53,713 bases of DNA, taken from the NCBI GenBank assembly GCA_011191975.1, contig DUFA01000133.1, forward strand, positions 1 to 53,713. Direction: 5' to 3'. Both the position numbers and the translations under genes were made by a program. Below are positions 50,262-53,713 of the stretch, piece after piece; within the stretch, counting starts at the first letter, position 1, and each line of letters starts with the position of its first letter. Under the pieces are notes generated by a model. The model saw nothing but the letters and a program-made list of their open reading frames with translations. It searched no databases and had not been told where the DNA came from. Source of the stretch: Dehalococcoidia bacterium (GTDB taxonomy: Bacteria; Chloroflexota; Dehalococcoidia; Dehalococcoidales; UBA2162).

Positions 50262-51053
50262 ATGAAGAACATCGTCGTGTGCATGAAGCAGGTACTCGAT
50301 CCCGAAATGCCGTTATCACTCTTTCAAATCGACGCCGAAGCCAGACGGGCAGTTCCGCCAAGAGCAACACCGCCAGTATTGAGCCCCTTCGACGAGAATG
50401 CGCTGGAAGCAGCGCTGAGGATAAAAGACGTACAGGAAGCCACCGTTATCGTGATCAGCCTCGGGAAAAAGCTGACCAAAGCCGTCGTGACTTTAGCCCT
50501 GGCTGCCGGAGCCGACCGGCTGGTTCTGTTACAGGACAAAATTTTCGATGAATTCAATACCTTACTTACGTCGAAGGCTCTTGCCGCAGCAATACGAAAG
50601 CTGGAAGATGTCGACCTGGTCCTGTGCGGTTTGCAGGCAGCCGATACCAACAACGGCCAGGTAGGTACCCGTATCGCCGGAATACTGAATATTCCCTGTA
50701 TCACGGCGGTTCGAAAAGTTGAATTCGTCGGTAATGTTTTAAGAATCGAGAAGACAGTGTCTGACGGTTACGAAGTTATCGAGACTGCTTCACCGGCGCT
50801 GGTTACCGTAACAGGCGAGGTCGGAACCCTGAGAAAATCAGGCATGGAAGCGTTCATATCCGCTGCCAAGAAGCCCATTACAACCTGGGATGCCGAAGAA
50901 CTGGGAATTGAAACGGGCGATATGGATTTTAAGTCCATCGTGAGAATGAATACACCGGTTTACCCGGAAAACTGTGAAATAATAGAGGGCAAAAATCCTG
51001 AAGAGATGGCGGTGAACCTCGCGGAAAAACTGAAAGAAATCGAAATAATCTAA
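50262..51053 (+). CDS. etfB: Electron transfer flavoprotein, beta subunit
   Basis: 263 aa. MKNIVVCMKQVLDPEMPLSL, NPFDE-like LSPFDENALEAALRIKD near 42, LALAAGADRLVLLQD near 78 and the FAD/AMP-binding GLQAADTNNGQVGTRIAGIL near 119 identify EtfB. It carries AMP and, with EtfA, passes electrons from dehydrogenases; some forms take part in electron bifurcation. EtfA is not in the window and might lie past the right edge. Followed 49 nt later by a GlcD-like gene. Confidence 0.93.
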   Translation: MKNIVVCMKQVLDPEMPLSLFQIDAEARRAVPPRATPPVLSPFDENALEAALRIKDVQEATVIVISLGKKLTKAVVTLALAAGADRLVLLQDKIFDEFNTLLTSKALAAAIRKLEDVDLVLCGLQAADTNNGQVGTRIAGILNIPCITAVRKVEFVGNVLRIEKTVSDGYEVIETASPALVTVTGEVGTLRKSGMEAFISAAKKPITTWDAEELGIETGDMDFKSIVRMNTPVYPENCEIIEGKNPEEMAVNLAEKLKEIEII

Positions 51054-51102
51054 TTTCAGATATTTCGTATATACTATACCCTTTATTACAAGGAGGTCAG
51101 TA

Positions 51103-52593
51103 ATGGTCGAAAACGGACTTGAGAAAATAGTCGGTAAAGAAAACGTCCTGAGCGGTGCGGAAGAACTTAAGGAATATGTCGAAGGCTCCGACAATACCAT
51201 TTCGAAACTTCCGCATTACGCTGTAAGACCTGCCGATACGGATGAACTCCAGGAAATCGTCAGGTGGGCCAACGAAAAGAAAATCCCACTTGTTCCCGTG
51301 AGTTCGGGTCCTCCTCATTTAAGGGGAGATACGATTCCGGAATCTGATAATGCAGTAATAGTCAACCTTCGACGAATGAACAGGATTTTAAGAGTTGATC
51401 CTTCCAACCGGGTAACGATCGTTGAGCCTGGCGTTACGTTCGGAGAACTGCAGGCTGAACTCGTAAAAGCCGGGATGTGTGCTTATATGCCGCTGTCGCC
51501 CCGGAGTACCAAGTCAGTGCTTGCCAGCGTTTTAGAGCGCGATCCCATACTAATGCCGGGACTGCATTTCGACAGTACCGACCCGATGCTCTGCGCCGAG
51601 ATCGTGTTCGGAACAGGCGATAAACTGAGGACCGGCGAAGCAGCCGGCCCGGATACGCTTGAAGAACAATGGGAGATAGGGAAAGCCCAGATAAGTCCCT
51701 TCGGACCGACCCAGATGGACCCGCAGAGGTTGATATCCGGAGCCCAGGGAACTATCGGTATCGTTACCTGGATGTCCCTGAAATGCAGGTTCCTGTCAGA
51801 GCTGCGACGTGCCTTTTTCCTGACCGGTACCAGCCTGGAACCTCTCATCGAGTTGACCTACTACCTGACGCGGATACGCTTTACGGGGAATATATTCATC
51901 CTAAACAACGTCAACCTTGCCTGTCTTGTTGGTAAAGATTCCCGGGAGATAGCAGCATTACGGGATCAGTTGCCTGAATGGTTACTGTTTGTTACCTGTG
52001 AAGGGTACGGTCCGTTGCCCGATCAAAAAGTCCGGTACCTGGAAGCAGACCTGAGTGAGTTTGCGGAGCGGTACGGGCTTAAAATTCACAATAATTTATC
52101 GTCGGTTAAAGCCGATAATTTTGCTGATCTCCTTTCAAAACCTTCAGCCGAGCCGTACTGGAAACAGAGGATGAAAGGCGGTTTCAGAGATGTGTTTTTC
52201 CTGACAACACTGGGTAATACTCCGAAGTTTTCAAGCCTTGTATCCGGGTTGGCACAGCAGCGGGGATTTCCTGCCGGATATACCGGGGTGTACATTCAAC
52301 CGGTAGCGCAGGGTACAAGCTGCCACTGCGAATTCGATCTTTATTACGATAACGCTGACCGGGAAGAAGCGGAGATGGTAAATAAAATCGAGATTGAAGC
52401 AGTCGACCAACTGGAAGAACAGGGAGCTTTCTTTTCCCGACCTTACGGCAACTGGCCGGACATCGCCTACCGGCGTGCTGCCGATACGGCTGATATGCAG
52501 AGGAAAGTAAAAGATATATTCGATCCCAACTGGATACTGAATCCGGGGAAGTTGTGTTTTAAACGGAGCCTGAACAAGGAGGTAATTTCGTGA
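51103..52593 (+). CDS. FAD-linked oxidase (GlcD/lactate dehydrogenase-like)
   Basis: 496 aa. An N-terminal PCMH-type FAD-binding domain (YAVRPADTDELQEIVRWANE, VPVSSGPPHLRGD, GVTFGELQAEL, GAQGTIGIVTWMSLKCRF) and a C-terminal cap region ending in the family signature DPNWILNPGKLCF. Such proteins oxidise 2-hydroxy acids (lactate, glycolate) or related substrates. The typical G-x-T-x-x-x-G motif reads SSGPPHLRG, so the substrate may differ from lactate. AAGGAGG is 6 nt before the ATG. Its stop overlaps the GTG of the next gene (GTGA), a coupled pair. Confidence 0.9.
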   Translation: MVENGLEKIVGKENVLSGAEELKEYVEGSDNTISKLPHYAVRPADTDELQEIVRWANEKKIPLVPVSSGPPHLRGDTIPESDNAVIVNLRRMNRILRVDPSNRVTIVEPGVTFGELQAELVKAGMCAYMPLSPRSTKSVLASVLERDPILMPGLHFDSTDPMLCAEIVFGTGDKLRTGEAAGPDTLEEQWEIGKAQISPFGPTQMDPQRLISGAQGTIGIVTWMSLKCRFLSELRRAFFLTGTSLEPLIELTYYLTRIRFTGNIFILNNVNLACLVGKDSREIAALRDQLPEWLLFVTCEGYGPLPDQKVRYLEADLSEFAERYGLKIHNNLSSVKADNFADLLSKPSAEPYWKQRMKGGFRDVFFLTTLGNTPKFSSLVSGLAQQRGFPAGYTGVYIQPVAQGTSCHCEFDLYYDNADREEAEMVNKIEIEAVDQLEEQGAFFSRPYGNWPDIAYRRAADTADMQRKVKDIFDPNWILNPGKLCFKRSLNKEVIS

Positions 52594-53713
52594 ACTGGGA
52601 AGACTACGAACATGATATGCAGAGATGTCCCCGCTGCTCATACTGCAAGTATATTCCATGGCGGTTGATAAAGAATTTTGATTTCATGGAAGGTTGCCCA
52701 TCAGCAGCCAGGTATCACTGGCACGCCTACGCTGCCGGCGGTAAGTTCAACCTTTCCTATTCACTACTCAACGAAAGGATTGAGATCGATGATACGTTTC
52801 TCGATGTTGTCTATAAGTGCCTGATGGACGGTTCCTGCGATATAGCGTGCAAGGTCGGGAACGACCTGGAGCCACTGCAGCACATGCAGGAATTAAGGAT
52901 TAAATGTGTTGATGAAGGCTATTTACTCCCTCAACACCTGCCGCTGATCAAGAATCTGCGTGAAGAAGACAACATGATGATGAAACCTCGCTCCGAGCGG
53001 GGCGACTGGGCGGCAGACCTGGATGTAAAGCGTGTTACTGAAGAGACGGCGGAAGTGCTATATTTCGCAGGATGCCGTTATTCCTATGATAGCGAATTAT
53101 GGCCGGTGGCCCAAGCCGGCGTGAGGCTCCTTCAGCAAGCCGGTGTTGATGTCGGTATCATGGGAGCGGATGAATCCTGCTGTGGTGGTCGTGCCTATGA
53201 ACTGGGCTATGAAGGCGAACTCGTCAAGTTCGCCGAACACCAAGTGGAAGCATTGAAAACAGCCGGAGTAAAAGTACTGGTTACAACCTGTTCGGACTGC
53301 TACAGTACATTTAAAGTTCTCTATAACAAAATTGGCAAGGATTTAGGGATAGAAGTCTATCATATTACCCAGTATATCGAGAAGCTGATACAGGAAGGAA
53401 AACTTCAGCTTAAGAAGTCGGTGCCACTGAAAGTCACCTACCATGATCCGTGTCATCTCGGACGGCTGGGCGAACCGTGGATACACTGGGAAGGAAAAGA
53501 ATATAAACCGCCGGGAACGCTGATGTATCTGCACGATCCTCCGAAGAAGTACCGGCGGGGTACTAATGGAGTCTATGACACTCCCAGGAATATTATCAAC
53601 AGTATTCCTGGCCTGGATTTCGTGGAAATGTACCGGATCAGGGAATATGCCTGGTGCTGCGGCTCCGGCGGGGGAGTGATAGACGCTTTTCCGGATTTTG
53701 CCAGGTGGACGGC
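52590..53713 (+). CDS. CCG-domain iron-sulfur protein (HdrD/GlpC/LldE-like), partial
   Basis: At least 374 residues; cut by the window end. The GTG start overlaps the previous stop, 6 nt after AAGGAGG. The N-terminus has C-P-R-C-S-Y-C and a second Cys group (DGSCDIACKV). Two CCG modules follow: ESCCGGRAYELG with TTCSDCYSTF near 210-235, and YHDPCHLGR with WCCGSGGGV near 290-355. These bind an unusual [4Fe-4S] cluster in heterodisulfide reductase HdrB/D and in lactate/glycolate oxidases. It is the expected electron partner of the GlcD-like protein and EtfB. Confidence 0.9.
   Translation, partial: MNWEDYEHDMQRCPRCSYCKYIPWRLIKNFDFMEGCPSAARYHWHAYAAGGKFNLSYSLLNERIEIDDTFLDVVYKCLMDGSCDIACKVGNDLEPLQHMQELRIKCVDEGYLLPQHLPLIKNLREEDNMMMKPRSERGDWAADLDVKRVTEETAEVLYFAGCRYSYDSELWPVAQAGVRLLQQAGVDVGIMGADESCCGGRAYELGYEGELVKFAEHQVEALKTAGVKVLVTTCSDCYSTFKVLYNKIGKDLGIEVYHITQYIEKLIQEGKLQLKKSVPLKVTYHDPCHLGRLGEPWIHWEGKEYKPPGTLMYLHDPPKKYRRGTNGVYDTPRNIINSIPGLDFVEMYRIREYAWCCGSGGGVIDAFPDFARWT

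Noticed and set aside
1-53713. CRISPR array or rRNA operon
   Set aside because: No regularly spaced repeats and no rRNA-like sequence were seen; the AAGGAGGTGAT at 150-160 is a ribosome-binding site, not a 16S end.

Overview
The window looks like part of the chromosome of an anaerobic, heterotrophic bacterium. The closest match I can infer from gene content is a Dehalococcoidia-type Chloroflexota. The signs are family-5 solute-binding lipoproteins without permeases, many CoA-transferases, a 2-oxoacid:ferredoxin oxidoreductase, ferredoxins, a molybdopterin oxidoreductase, EtfB with GlcD/CCG redox proteins, and frequent TTG/GTG starts behind strong AGGAGG sites. The taxonomic call is inference, since no rRNA or marker gene is present. 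TGA is an ordinary stop here.

Layout. 1-4.2 kb: two solute-binding lipoproteins, the first behind a promoter, a small leader frame and a terminator-like hairpin. 4.2-7.8 kb: a four-gene 2-oxoacid:ferredoxin oxidoreductase operon (gamma, delta, alpha, and beta fused to a polyferredoxin). 7.8-16.1 kb: amidohydrolase, two class III CoA-transferases, a C-terminally short acyl-CoA dehydrogenase-like protein, and a two-subunit molybdopterin oxidoreductase. 16.1-23.0 kb: a CPBP protease-like protein, an SDR, and a catabolic-looking run of AMP-forming acyl-CoA ligase, cupin, SDR, phosphotriesterase-like hydrolase and SDR. 23.0-24.5 kb: a small orphan protein and a decayed IS200-type transposase. 24.5-29.7 kb: a tight operon of a GH3-like adenylating enzyme, a membrane histidine kinase and a B12-type radical SAM protein. 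30-34.2 kb: a winged-helix/ferredoxin regulator-like protein, a secreted transglutaminase-like protein, an I42-type protease inhibitor lipoprotein flanked by degenerate repeats, a second orphan small protein and an SRPBCC protein.

34.2-37.1 kb is a mobile-element graveyard. A tyrosine recombinase gene is broken by a nonsense codon and by a 1.57 kb insertion sequence with inverted repeats and a 4-bp target duplication. It lies beside the 3' end of a tRNA, probably an old attachment site. 37.2-41.2 kb: a tiny membrane protein, a GNAT acetyltransferase, a GYD-domain pseudogene, a second winged-helix/ferredoxin paralogue, another SRPBCC protein and a zinc-ribbon protein. 41.3-45.2 kb: a third solute-binding lipoprotein, again behind a promoter, mini-ORF and terminator leader, then a MATE transporter. 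45.8-49.4 kb: an Lrp/AsnC regulator divergent from an ADP-forming acyl-CoA synthetase and an enoyl-CoA hydratase. 49.4-50 kb: two gene relics. 50.2-53.7 kb: EtfB, a GlcD-like flavoprotein and a CCG-domain iron-sulfur protein cut by the window edge.

Together the genes suggest uptake of small organic compounds or peptides, activation to CoA thioesters by ligase or CoA transfer, oxidation, and handling of electrons by ferredoxins, ETF and a molybdoenzyme. The most unusual signals are: (i) apparent attenuator leaders before two of three paralogous solute-binding proteins; (ii) a recurrent TTGACA-N17/18-TACACT promoter; (iii) a duplicated promoter and leader now driving different first genes; (iv) the GH3/kinase/radical-SAM operon; (v) several gene relics outside annotated genes.
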